64,000 nucleotides of DNA from positions 186,001-250,000 of the forward strand of contig NZ_WSTB01000008.1 of the NCBI RefSeq assembly GCF_009789235.1, written 5' to 3'. How positions within the stretch are numbered: position 1 is the stretch's first letter; each line of letters starts with the position of its first letter. Below are positions 27,484 to 35,695 of the stretch, one piece after another. The notes beneath the pieces are model-generated. The model searched no databases, was not told where the DNA came from, and saw only the letters and a program-made list of their open reading frames with translations. The stretch is from Flavobacterium hydrocarbonoxydans. GTDB taxonomy: Bacteria > Bacteroidota > Bacteroidia > Flavobacteriales > Flavobacteriaceae. Made by a program: the position numbers and the translations under genes.

Positions 27484-28482
27484 ATGAAAGAAGTTACAAA
27501 AGAAGTATATTTAAAGTGGTACGAAGACATGCTACTTTGGAGAAAGTTTGAAGACAAACTTGCAGCACTATACATTCAACAAAAAGTTAGAGGTTTTCTA
27601 CACTTATACAATGGTCAGGAAGCTGTATTAGCAGGTGCTTTGCACGCTATGGATCTGACAAAAGACAAAATGATTACTGCCTACAGAAACCACGTTCAGC
27701 CAATTGGTATGGGCGTAGATCCTCGCAATGTAATGGCTGAACTTTTAGGAAAAGCAACAGGAACCTCTAAAGGTATGGGTGGTTCTATGCACATTTTCTC
27801 AAAAGAACACCGTTTTTACGGAGGTCACGGAATCGTAGGAGGACAAATCCCTGTAGGAGCCGGATTGGCTTTTGCAGATAAATATTTTGAAACTGGTGGT
27901 GTTACGATGACCTATTTTGGTGATGGAGCTGCCAGACAAGGTTCTTTACACGAAGCTTTTAATATGGCGATGTTATGGAAACTTCCAGTAGTATTTATCG
28001 TTGAAAATAACGGTTATGCAATGGGAACTTCTGTAGAAAGAACTGCAAACCACACGGATATCTGGAAACTTGGTTTAGGATATGAAATGCCTTGCGGACC
28101 AGTTGACGGAATGAATCCTGTAAAAGTTGCCGAAGCTATGCACGAAGCTATCGAAAGAGCACGTCGTGGCGATGGGCCAACTTTCCTAGAAATGAAAACG
28201 TACCGTTACAGAGGACACTCTATGTCTGATGCACAATTATACCGTTCTAAAGAAGAGGTTGAAGAGTACAAAAAAATTGACCCTATTACACAAGTTTTAG
28301 ATGTAATTATGGATCAAAAATATGCTACTGAAGAAGAAATTGAAGTAATTGACCAAAGAGTAAAAGACCTGGTTGAAGAGTGTGTGAAATTCGCTGAAGA
28401 ATCTCCGTACCCAGACTTACAACAATTATACGACGTAGTGTACGCACAAGAAGACTATCCATTTACACCTCATAAACTATAA
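27484..28482 (+). CDS. pdhA: Pyruvate dehydrogenase E1 component, alpha subunit
   Basis: The protein has 332 residues from the ATG at 27484. The reading frame is open to 27382, but that would start inside the promoter box and add residues foreign to the family. E1 alpha binds thiamine diphosphate and, with E1 beta, decarboxylates pyruvate and acetylates the lipoyl groups of E2. The ThDP motif is seen as GDG 146-148 through NN 175-176 (GDGAARQGSLHEAFN, VENNGYAMGTS). The conserved loop YRGHSMSDAQLYR carries the phosphorylation-loop type serines. The E2 gene follows after 4 bp. No E1 beta gene is next to it. Confidence 0.96.
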   Translation: MKEVTKEVYLKWYEDMLLWRKFEDKLAALYIQQKVRGFLHLYNGQEAVLAGALHAMDLTKDKMITAYRNHVQPIGMGVDPRNVMAELLGKATGTSKGMGGSMHIFSKEHRFYGGHGIVGGQIPVGAGLAFADKYFETGGVTMTYFGDGAARQGSLHEAFNMAMLWKLPVVFIVENNGYAMGTSVERTANHTDIWKLGLGYEMPCGPVDGMNPVKVAEAMHEAIERARRGDGPTFLEMKTYRYRGHSMSDAQLYRSKEEVEEYKKIDPITQVLDVIMDQKYATEEEIEVIDQRVKDLVEECVKFAEESPYPDLQQLYDVVYAQEDYPFTPHKL

Positions 28483-28486
28483 ATCA

Positions 28487-30130
28487 ATGGCAACAATTAT
28501 TACAATGCCTCGTTTGAGCGATACAATGACGGAAGGAACGGTAGCGTCTTGGCTTAAAAAAGTTGGCGACAAAATTAGCGAAGGAGATATCTTAGCTGAA
28601 ATTGAAACAGATAAAGCAACAATGGAATTTGAGTCTTTCAACGAAGGAACTCTTTTACATATCGGAATACCTGCCGGAGAAACTGCTCCAGTAGATTCAT
28701 TATTAGCGATCATCGGAAACGAAGGAGAAGATATTTCTGCTCTTTTAGCTGGTGGTGCTGCCCCTGCTGCAGAAGCTCCAAAAGCAGATGCCGCTCCTGC
28801 TGCAGAAACAAAAACTGAAACTGCTGCTCCTGCAAAAGCTGCAACTGAATTACCTAAAGGTGTTATTGTTGTTACAATGCCACGTTTGAGTGATACCATG
28901 ACAGAAGGAACTGTAGCTTCATGGCTGAAAAAAGTGGGGGACACTGTTGCCGAAGGAGACATCCTTGCTGAAATTGAAACAGACAAAGCCACTATGGAGT
29001 TTGAGTCTTTCAATGCCGGAACATTATTACACATCGGTATTCAGGAAGGAAATACTGCTCCTGTTGACAGCTTATTAGCTATCATCGGGCCAGCTGGAAC
29101 TGATATTTCCGGAATTGCCGAAAATTATACTGCCGGAGGTGCTGCACCTGCAAGCACTCCTGCAAAAGAAGAAACGAAAGCCGCTCCTGCAGCACAAGCA
29201 ACTGAAGCAACCGCTGAAGTTTCTAGTAACGGAGGAAGAATTTTAGCTTCGCCGCTAGCAAAGAAAATTGCTTCTGATAAAGGAATCCAATTAACACAAG
29301 TTAAAGGTTCAGGAGAAAACGGACGTATCGTAAAAAGCGATATCGAAAACTTTACTCCATCTGCAAAACCTGCTGCCACAGCATCATCTGATGCAAAACC
29401 ACAGGAAACTGCAGCTGCTGCACCAAAAGTATTTGTTCCAGCCGGAGAAGTTTTCACAGAAGAGATTAAAAACTCTCAAATGCGTAAAATTATCGCAAAA
29501 CGTTTGGCCGAATCATTGTTTACAGCTCCTCATTATAACTTAACTATAGAAGTTTCTATGGATGAAGCTATGAAATCAAGAGCAACTATCAATACGGTAC
29601 CGGATACAAAAGTATCTTTTAACGATATGGTAATTAAAGCTTGTGCTTTAGCATTGAAAAAACATCCAAAAATCAACTCTCAGTGGAAAGATGATGCTAT
29701 CACAATCAACCACCACGTAAATATTGGTGTTGCTGTAGCTGTTGAAGACGGATTAGTAGTTCCTGTATTGAAATTTACAGACGCTATGAGTTTATCTCAA
29801 ATTGGATCTGCAGTTAGAGATTTGGCTGGAAGAGCTAAAAACAAAAAATTAGGACCACAAGAAATGGAAGGAAGCACTTTTACAGTTTCTAACCTTGGAA
29901 TGTTTGGTATTGAATCTTTCAATTCAATTATCAACCAACCTAACTCAGCTATCCTTTCTGTAGGTGCTATTATCGAGAAACCAGTAGTTAAAAACGGTCA
30001 GATTGTAGTAGGAAACACAATGGTATTATCATTGGCGTGTGACCACAGAACAATTGACGGAGCAACTGGAGCTCAGTTTTTACAGACTTTAAAACAATTT
30101 ATCGAAAGCCCGGTTACTATGCTGGCATAA
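28487..30130 (+). CDS. pdhC: Dihydrolipoyllysine acetyltransferase (pyruvate dehydrogenase E2), two lipoyl domains
   Basis: The protein has 547 residues. Two lipoyl domains (about 2-80 and 126-202) have their lipoyl lysines at K43 and K167, both in ETDKATMEFES. An Ala/Pro/Lys-rich linker leads to a peripheral subunit-binding domain (about 251-287, LASPLAKKIASDKG). After a second linker comes the CoA-dependent acyltransferase core (about 318-547) with the catalytic DHRTIDG motif (H520, D524). The two lipoyl domains are nearly identical, a sign of internal duplication or gene conversion. The gene is co-transcribed with pdhA (4-bp gap). I judge it pyruvate- rather than 2-oxoglutarate-specific from the pdhA neighbour. 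Confidence 0.96.
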   Translation: MATIITMPRLSDTMTEGTVASWLKKVGDKISEGDILAEIETDKATMEFESFNEGTLLHIGIPAGETAPVDSLLAIIGNEGEDISALLAGGAAPAAEAPKADAAPAAETKTETAAPAKAATELPKGVIVVTMPRLSDTMTEGTVASWLKKVGDTVAEGDILAEIETDKATMEFESFNAGTLLHIGIQEGNTAPVDSLLAIIGPAGTDISGIAENYTAGGAAPASTPAKEETKAAPAAQATEATAEVSSNGGRILASPLAKKIASDKGIQLTQVKGSGENGRIVKSDIENFTPSAKPAATASSDAKPQETAAAAPKVFVPAGEVFTEEIKNSQMRKIIAKRLAESLFTAPHYNLTIEVSMDEAMKSRATINTVPDTKVSFNDMVIKACALALKKHPKINSQWKDDAITINHHVNIGVAVAVEDGLVVPVLKFTDAMSLSQIGSAVRDLAGRAKNKKLGPQEMEGSTFTVSNLGMFGIESFNSIINQPNSAILSVGAIIEKPVVKNGQIVVGNTMVLSLACDHRTIDGATGAQFLQTLKQFIESPVTMLA

Positions 30131-30150
30131 TCGATTTATTATATATAAAG

Positions 30151-30185
30151 AAGGCCGTTAGTGTAAAAAACTAACGGCCTTTTTT
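30151..30185. terminator. Terminator between pdhC and gldA
   Basis: The stem AAGGCCGTTAG/CTAACGGCCTT with a 9-nt loop is followed by T5 on the plus strand. It can act for both convergent genes. Confidence 0.92.
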
Positions 30186-30204
30186 ATTCCTAAAAGAAAA
30201 CCTC

Positions 30205-31101
30205 TTATTTTGTAATTTCCCTGAAAACAGCTTCTAAATCTTTATTCTTTTGATTTAATTGTAATGTTTTTAAACCATTTGCATTGGCGAAATCAAAAAT
30301 AGATGGTCGCATATCTTTATCCGCGACAAAAGTAAGTTCCCAGGTCATATCATGGATATTTTTATACGCAGTAAGGTTTTCTAATTTTGCGATTAACTGC
30401 TCTTCAACCTGATAATCAAACTCTACTTCGATAACCTGCTCTGCTCCTTCTGATATTAATTTTTCTAATTTTTTATCGGCTACAATTTTTCCTTTATCAA
30501 TAATAATAACACGATCACAAATTGCTTCTACTTCCTGCATAATGTGAGTTGACAGAAAAACCGTTTTATCTTTACCCACATTTTTAATCACATTACGAAT
30601 TTCCAGTAACTGATTCGGATCTAATCCTGTAGTTGGCTCATCAAGTATCAAAACATCAGGATTGTGCAATAAGGCATTGGCTAAGCCAACACGCTGACGA
30701 TATCCTTTAGACAATTGCCCTATTTTTTTATGACTTTCTGATGACAGCCCTGTCAGTTGTATGACTTCTTCAATTCTTGATTTAGCCACCTTATAAACAT
30801 CGGCATTAAAAGCCAAATACTCACGCACATACAAATCCAGATACAACGGATTATGCTCCGGCAAATAACCAATCGACAGCTGAACTGCCTTACTATCCGT
30901 CATGACATCGTGACCGCTGACAAATGCAGTACCACTATCTGACAACAAATAAGTGGTTAAAATTTTCATCAAAGTCGATTTTCCAGCACCGTTTGGACCT
31001 AGAAAACCTACAATTTCACCTTTCTCAATTGAAAAAGAAACGGCGTCTAATGCTTTTTGGTTTCCGTAACTTTTTGATATGCTGTTTACTTCTATCGACA
31101 T
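30205..31101 (-). CDS. gldA: Gliding motility ABC transporter ATP-binding protein GldA
   Basis: The 298-residue length and the start MSIEVNSISKSYGNQKALDAV fit GldA. The Walker A loop is GPNGAGKST at 35-43, the ABC signature lies in LSKGYRQRVGLA, Walker B is VLILDEP, and the H-loop is LSTHIMQEVEAI. A C-terminal accessory region of about 80 residues follows. GldA works with GldF and GldG as an ABC transporter needed for gliding in F. johnsoniae. GldF and GldG are not in this window. It stands as a single-gene unit convergent with pdhC. Confidence 0.93.
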   Translation of the reverse strand: MSIEVNSISKSYGNQKALDAVSFSIEKGEIVGFLGPNGAGKSTLMKILTTYLLSDSGTAFVSGHDVMTDSKAVQLSIGYLPEHNPLYLDLYVREYLAFNADVYKVAKSRIEEVIQLTGLSSESHKKIGQLSKGYRQRVGLANALLHNPDVLILDEPTTGLDPNQLLEIRNVIKNVGKDKTVFLSTHIMQEVEAICDRVIIIDKGKIVADKKLEKLISEGAEQVIEVEFDYQVEEQLIAKLENLTAYKNIHDMTWELTFVADKDMRPSIFDFANANGLKTLQLNQKNKDLEAVFREITK

Positions 31102-31117
31102 AACTTTTTATTTGATG

Positions 31118-31125
31118 CAAAAGTA
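31118..31125 (-). promoter_or_regulatory. Candidate -7 box for gldA
   Basis: The minus strand reads TACTTTTG (TAnnTTTG), only 16 nt before the gldA ATG, which implies a very short leader. No clear -33 TTG was seen. Confidence 0.5.
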
Positions 31126-31243
31126 AACAGAAATAGTTTTGATTGCTAAATTTTACCTCTTAAAGAATCTATTTAAAAACTCAAATAAGTAAGAATTACG
31201 GCATCGTTGTTGTTAAAGGAGTATTAAATTTAAAATATTACAA

Positions 31244-31828
31244 ATGAAAAAAATGTTAGTTATTCTTGCATTGGCTATGGTTAGCTTTGCAAATGCACAA
31301 AAAGGTTCAGTCTTAGTTATGGGAAGTATTAATTACAGTTCACAAACCTATTCTTTTGCTGGTGGTGACTCTGAACAAAATGTTTTTACTTTTTCTCCAA
31401 AAGTAGGATATCAATTTCACCAAAACTGGACTGCTGGTATCGAAGCTTCTGTTGGTACCATTAAACAAGAAAACTTTGATTTTGACGAACAAAAAACAAA
31501 TACTTCTTCATTCGGAGGTTTCGTGCGTTATACACAACCTTTAAATCAAACCTTTTCGTTTTATACTGATTTAGGTTTAGGATTTCAAAATCTAAAAAGG
31601 ACTGCTTACAACAATAATAATATGGTTGGAAGAGAAAAAGCTGACGGAATTTACGTAGGTGTAACTCCAGCTATTTATATCAATGTTAATAAAGGTTTTG
31701 GTTTAAACTTTAACATTGGTGGTTTAGGCTACAACACTTTAAGTTATAATAATGGCGGAGGTGATGTAAAATCATTTGACCTATCTTTTGGACAGGCATT
31801 CTCTGTAGGAATTTCAAAAAATTTCTAA
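31244..31828 (+). CDS. Small outer-membrane beta-barrel protein (OmpW/OmpX-like size), function unknown
   Basis: The protein has 194 residues with a signal peptide (MKKMLVILALAMVSFANAQ). Alternating hydrophobic strands follow, with turns rich in Gly, Asn and Asp (FSPKVGYQFHQNWTAGIEASVG, SFGGFVRYTQPL, FYTDLGLGFQNL). The end FSVGISKNF has the C-terminal aromatic typical of BAM-inserted barrels. It fits an eight-stranded barrel of the outer-membrane beta-barrel superfamily common in Flavobacterium. No ligand or enzyme motif is seen. It is a single gene with its own terminator. Confidence 0.82.
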   Translation: MKKMLVILALAMVSFANAQKGSVLVMGSINYSSQTYSFAGGDSEQNVFTFSPKVGYQFHQNWTAGIEASVGTIKQENFDFDEQKTNTSSFGGFVRYTQPLNQTFSFYTDLGLGFQNLKRTAYNNNNMVGREKADGIYVGVTPAIYINVNKGFGLNFNIGGLGYNTLSYNNGGGDVKSFDLSFGQAFSVGISKNF

Positions 31829-31852
31829 TCCGGAATATTGTTTCAATTTCAG

Positions 31853-31880
31853 AAAAGCACTCCAATTGGGGTGCTTTTTG
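31853..31880 (+). terminator. Terminator after the small beta-barrel gene
   Basis: The stem AAAAGCAC(TCC) pairs with (GGG)GTGCTTTT around a short AATT loop and is followed by T. It also faces the convergent EamA gene. Confidence 0.88.
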
Positions 31881-31914
31881 TTTTTAGAAGAATTAATTTC
31901 AATTCAAAATAATT

Positions 31915-32781
31915 TTATTTCCTAGCCGATAAATACACCCCAACCAGAACTATCAAAGCTCCTAAAAATTGTATCTGAGTCAACATTTCATTGTCTAATA
32001 ATCCCCAGAAAAAAGCAACTATCGGAATTAAATAGGTAACTGAAGTTGCAAAAACAGGCGACGACATCTGGATCAGTTTAAAAAACAAAACATTTGCAAT
32101 TCCAGTTCCTAAAACCCCTAAAATCATTACAAACAAAATAGAATGCTGAGCGGTTTCCAGATGAATTCTTTGAGGAAAATCGGTCGTACTTAAAATGATT
32201 AAAGCCGGCAAAAGCAAAACAGCAAAGTTTCCCGTAGTAATACTCAACGAACTTAAATCGGATAAATATCTTTTGATTAAATTTACATTAACCGCATAGC
32301 AAATCGTCGCAATTACCACCAAAATTGTAAAGTAATAATTTTGATTCGGATGATTGACTGCGCCATTAAAAACCAATAGTAAACAACCAATTAACCCAAT
32401 AGTAACGCCTAAAAACTGGCGTTTCTGCGATTGAATTCCGAAAAATAAAGCACCCAAAATTAAAGTATTTAATGGTGTAAGTGCATTTAAAATAGCCACA
32501 ATCGAACTATCTACTTCGGTTTCTGCAATGGCAAAAAAATAGGCCGGAATAAACGTTCCAAACAGCGATGTCAAAGCAATAAACTTCCATTTATGAAGCG
32601 GAATCTTTTTTAAACTATTAAAACCAATAATTAAAAGAAAAATAGCCGCAAAAATGATTCGGAACGAACCTACCTGAACCGCAGACAACCCCACCAAACC
32701 TCTTTTGATCAAAATAAAAGAACTTCCCCAGATAAGCGAAAGTACCAAAAGGTAAACCCACTTTAATTGTTTTGCATCCAT
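31915..32781 (-). CDS. EamA/DMT-superfamily transporter
   Basis: The protein has 288 residues with about ten hydrophobic helices in two EamA repeats. The first starts VYLLVLSLIWGSSFILIKRGL and the second VNLIKRYLSDLSSLSI. The end is LGALIVLVGVYLSARK. It is an inner-membrane drug/metabolite transporter, often an exporter of metabolites or amino acids. The substrate cannot be told from sequence. It is a single gene, divergent from the metal-binding lipoprotein. Confidence 0.9.
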   Translation of the reverse strand: MDAKQLKWVYLLVLSLIWGSSFILIKRGLVGLSAVQVGSFRIIFAAIFLLIIGFNSLKKIPLHKWKFIALTSLFGTFIPAYFFAIAETEVDSSIVAILNALTPLNTLILGALFFGIQSQKRQFLGVTIGLIGCLLLVFNGAVNHPNQNYYFTILVVIATICYAVNVNLIKRYLSDLSSLSITTGNFAVLLLPALIILSTTDFPQRIHLETAQHSILFVMILGVLGTGIANVLFFKLIQMSSPVFATSVTYLIPIVAFFWGLLDNEMLTQIQFLGALIVLVGVYLSARK

Positions 32782-32839
32782 AAATACTATTTTGATGCAA
32801 ATTTGTAATAAATTTATGAACTGACCTCCTGTTTTTTAT

Positions 32840-32847
32840 TAATTTTG
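32840..32847 (+). promoter_or_regulatory. Candidate -7 box for the metal-binding lipoprotein
   Basis: The sequence reads TAATTTTG (TAnnTTTG), 36 nt before the ATG at 32884. The -33 element is not clear. Confidence 0.5.
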
Positions 32848-32883
32848 TAATCAACAACAATAACCCTTAAAAATTTACATATA

Positions 32884-33261
32884 ATGAAATTTACAAAAAT
32901 CATTGCTTCATTAGCCATTGCAGCCTTAGTGTTCGCAAGTTGCAAAAAAAACACTACTGAAACACTAACAGAAGCTACCACTGAAACAAGCATACCAAAA
33001 GAAAAGAAAGCTATTGCTGCCGAAAATGTTCAAACGGCAAGCTTCACCATCGACGGAATGACTTGTCCTGAAGGATGTGCCAAAACTATCGAACAAGAAT
33101 TATCTAATTTGAATGGTGTAGAGAAAGCAGCAGTTGATTTTGAGAAAAAAACAGCAACGGTTACTTTTGACAAAACGGTTCAAAATCCGGAAAGTTTGAC
33201 CAAAGTAGTTCAGGAAACTGGGGACGGAAAAACTTACAAAGTTTCGGATATGAAATCGTAA
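32884..33261 (+). CDS. Lipoprotein with a heavy-metal-associated (HMA) domain
   Basis: The protein has 125 residues with a lipobox VFASC (Cys20), then a Thr/Glu/Lys linker to about 48. The rest is a ferredoxin-like HMA domain (SFTIDGMTCPEGCAKTIEQEL, VEKAAVDFEKKTATVTFD). The metal loop is C61-P-E-G-C65. This has three residues between the cysteines, where the usual HMA loop has two (GMTCxxC). It probably binds copper or a similar soft metal at the membrane. The odd spacing may change the metal or its affinity. It is a single gene with strong terminator downstream. Confidence 0.88.
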   Translation: MKFTKIIASLAIAALVFASCKKNTTETLTEATTETSIPKEKKAIAAENVQTASFTIDGMTCPEGCAKTIEQELSNLNGVEKAAVDFEKKTATVTFDKTVQNPESLTKVVQETGDGKTYKVSDMKS

Positions 33262-33279
33262 TCGAATAGTTTAGTTTAC

Positions 33280-33317
33280 AAAAAAAGCGGATAATCAGTT
33301 GATTATCCGCTTTTTTT
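33280..33317. terminator. Strong bidirectional terminator between the HMA lipoprotein and gldD
   Basis: An 18-bp perfect stem (AAAAAAAGCGGATAATCA and its complement) has a 2-nt gap at the tip, with A- and T-tracts built into the arms. It can act on both strands. Confidence 0.92.
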
Positions 33318-33325
33318 GCTTCATA

Positions 33326-33886
33326 TTATTTCCATTTCAGGGTTTCCATGAGTCGCTGCATATCGTTTTTGATATAACTTGCAGCCGGCATAACCGAATC
33401 AAAATTTGGTTTTGCATAAAAATAAACCGAACCCGTTATGAAGTGTCTTGTACTATCAGTCACATAAAACTGCGAATTGGTAGCAGCATTTCCGTTTACC
33501 TGATAAAACATTCCGTAAACCTTTTTTTGAGGGTTTAAATACGGTTGTTCTAAGATATCATCCGCTTTTATTACATGCTCGTAGGTTAGTTTTTGAGCAT
33601 CTCTCAGCAAATTTTCTATATTATTATTTACCGGTTTGTAAGTCAGATAAATAGTCGCTTTCATTTTTGGATATGTAATCGCAAAACCACAATCTTTTTC
33701 TCCTTTTATAACAGCAGCTTCATTTATCTGAAAAGCAAAAGGACAATTGTTCTCAAAATTGACATATTTTGCCTCTGGATAATCCAAACGCAAAAAACCC
33801 GAAGGCTTAGGCAACACTTCATCTTTACAGCTAACAACTGTTAAAACCAGCAAGACAGCTGCGATCGAAAATATTTTATTTAACAT
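33326..33886 (-). CDS. gldD: Gliding motility lipoprotein GldD
   Basis: The protein has 186 residues with a lipobox LTVVSC (Cys20). The conserved core reads PKPSGFLRLDYPEAKY, NCPFAFQINEAAVI, CGFAITYPKMKATIYLTYKPV and FITGSVYFYAKPNFDSV, which I recognise as GldD. GldD is needed for gliding and for T9SS function in F. johnsoniae; its exact task is not known. It is the last gene of mutY-ssb-gldE-gldD, 38 bp after gldE. The gldE-gldD pairing strengthens the call. Confidence 0.95.
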   Translation of the reverse strand: MLNKIFSIAAVLLVLTVVSCKDEVLPKPSGFLRLDYPEAKYVNFENNCPFAFQINEAAVIKGEKDCGFAITYPKMKATIYLTYKPVNNNIENLLRDAQKLTYEHVIKADDILEQPYLNPQKKVYGMFYQVNGNAATNSQFYVTDSTRHFITGSVYFYAKPNFDSVMPAASYIKNDMQRLMETLKWK

Positions 33887-33924
33887 TCTTAATTTAATTA
33901 ATTCCTCTACTTTTCAGAAAAGGT

Positions 33925-35217
33925 TTATTCTATCGTTACTTTTATTTGTTTCACACGCTTTTTATCGACTGTTTCTATGGTGAAAACACAATTTTCGAAA
34001 GCTATTTTTTGATCTTTTTTAGGGAAATTACCCAGAATTTCAAGGATAAATCCCGCTAATGTTTCGGCTTCTCCTTTATGAGATTCAAAAATATCTTCTT
34101 TAACATCAACGATTCTGTAAAAATCTTTCATGTTTATTTTTCCTTCAAAAAGAAAATTCTTGTCGTCAATCTGCGAATAATTCAAATTTTCATCATCAAA
34201 TTCATCACTAATATCCCCTACTATTTCTTCGATAACATCTTCAAGAGAAACCAAACCCGATGTTCCTCCGTATTCATCTACCACAATCGCCAAATGGCTT
34301 TTAAGCCCCTGGAAATCCTTCAGTAAGTTATCTAATTTTTTATTCTCGGGTACAAAAAATGCTTCTCTAATGAGTGTTGTCCAGTCAAATTCTTCTTTAT
34401 CAATATGAGGCAACAAATCTTTTACGAATAAAACACCTTCAATCTGATCGATATTATCCCGATAAACCGGTATCCTTGAAAATCCTTTTTCTATGATTTT
34501 AGGGTAAATTTCAGCAAATGTTTCTGTAATTTCAAGTGCAAAAATATCAATTCTAGGACTCATAACCTGCTTGGTATCGGTATTTCCAAAAGAAACAATC
34601 CCTTCTAATATTTTTTGCTCTTCGGATGATGTTCCTTCCGAATCCGTAAGTTCAAGAGCCTGAGACAGCTGATCAATTGAAAAACTGTTTTTTTGGCGGC
34701 CTAATTTTTTTTGAAGATAAATAGTAAACGAACGCATAGGCAGACTCACAGGAGATAATAATTTATCTAAAAAAGCAATTGGATATATGACTCTTTTGGC
34801 AAATTTCTTATTGTTTCGGCTAGCATACACTTTAGGCAAAATTTCTCCAAATAACAAAATCAAGAACGTAACCAAAATTACTTCGAGAATAAACTTTAAA
34901 ACTGGTGAATCAATTTTTATAAAAAGATCATTCCCTATAAAAGAGAACAAAATTACAACGCCAATATTAGTGAAATTATTAGCAACCAGAAGTGTTGCCA
35001 GTAGTTTTTTAGGTTTTTCCAGTAACCTGGAAATAATTTTTCCTTTTGAATTATTTTCCTGCAATGTATCCTCAATGTCTTTTTGCGATAAAGAGAAAAG
35101 AGCTACTTCTGCTCCTGATACAATTGCTGACAAGAACAATAAAATAAATATTCCGACAAAGCCAATTATCAAATTGGTGTCTAAAGTTGTAAAAAGTAAA
35201 CTGGGCTCTGGGTCCAA
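33925..35217 (-). CDS. gldE: Gliding motility protein GldE (CNNM/CBS/CorC family)
   Basis: The protein has 430 residues. An N-terminal DUF21/CNNM membrane domain of about 190 residues has three or four helices (IGFVGIFILLFLSAIVSGAEVA, LLVANNFTNIGVVILFSF). A CBS pair follows at about 215-330 (VMSPRIDIFALE, IAVVDEYGGTSGLVSLEDVIEEIVGDI). The C-terminal CorC/HlyC-type domain (about 345-430) ends the protein. It resembles CorC-type magnesium/cobalt efflux proteins. In Flavobacterium this gene next to gldD is called gldE. A transport role is inferred from the family. Confidence 0.94.
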   Translation of the reverse strand: MDPEPSLLFTTLDTNLIIGFVGIFILLFLSAIVSGAEVALFSLSQKDIEDTLQENNSKGKIISRLLEKPKKLLATLLVANNFTNIGVVILFSFIGNDLFIKIDSPVLKFILEVILVTFLILLFGEILPKVYASRNNKKFAKRVIYPIAFLDKLLSPVSLPMRSFTIYLQKKLGRQKNSFSIDQLSQALELTDSEGTSSEEQKILEGIVSFGNTDTKQVMSPRIDIFALEITETFAEIYPKIIEKGFSRIPVYRDNIDQIEGVLFVKDLLPHIDKEEFDWTTLIREAFFVPENKKLDNLLKDFQGLKSHLAIVVDEYGGTSGLVSLEDVIEEIVGDISDEFDDENLNYSQIDDKNFLFEGKINMKDFYRIVDVKEDIFESHKGEAETLAGFILEILGNFPKKDQKIAFENCVFTIETVDKKRVKQIKVTIE

Positions 35218-35240
35218 ATTAAAAAAGATTAGTTAAACAA

Positions 35241-35681
35241 TCAAAAAGGCAAATCATTGATAGGCAAGCCTTCATTAGCTGCATCAAAGTTAACGTTTTT
35301 TGGCGATTCAGGAGTATGATTTTGCTTGTGGTGTTCCGTTTCTTTTTTGGTTGTCAAAAAAGTAAACTCTGTCACCTGAATTTCGGTCGTATATTTAGTA
35401 GTTCCGTCTTCTGCCTGCCATTGACGTGATTTTATACGCCCTTCTACATATATTTTATCTCCTTTAGATAAATATTTTTCGCAAATTTCAGCTGCTTTAT
35501 TACGCACAACAAGATTATGCCATTCTGTAGAGCTTATTTTTTCGTTGGTCGTTTTATTAATGTAGATTTCGTTTGTAGCCAATTGAAAACGACCAATACA
35601 GTTTCCTCCTTCAAAATAGTGCATTTTTACGTCATCGCCTAAATGCCCAATTAGCATCACTTTGTTTAATGTTCCGTTCAT
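35241..35681 (-). CDS. ssb: Single-stranded DNA-binding protein
   Basis: The protein has 146 residues. An OB fold spans about 1-108 (MNGTLNKVMLIGHLGDDVKMHYFEGGNCIGRFQLATNE, WHNLVVRNKAAEICEKYLSKGDKIYVEGRIKSRQW as separate blocks). A short polar tail ends in INDLPF, the acidic-aromatic tip that recruits partner proteins. It coats single-stranded DNA in replication and repair. It lies 14 bp after mutY and 23 bp before gldE in one operon. The genome may hold a second ssb elsewhere; this one is complete. Confidence 0.95.
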   Translation of the reverse strand: MNGTLNKVMLIGHLGDDVKMHYFEGGNCIGRFQLATNEIYINKTTNEKISSTEWHNLVVRNKAAEICEKYLSKGDKIYVEGRIKSRQWQAEDGTTKYTTEIQVTEFTFLTTKKETEHHKQNHTPESPKNVNFDAANEGLPINDLPF

Positions 35682-35695
35682 ATTAACTGTGGTAT

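Noticed and set aside
28477..29034. 185-codon minus-strand ORF opposite pdhC
   Set aside because: It is a shadow of the two lipoyl domains; its internal repeat mirrors theirs.
34787..35236. 149-codon plus-strand ORF opposite gldE
   Set aside because: It is antisense to the gldE membrane domain and shows no protein-family pattern.
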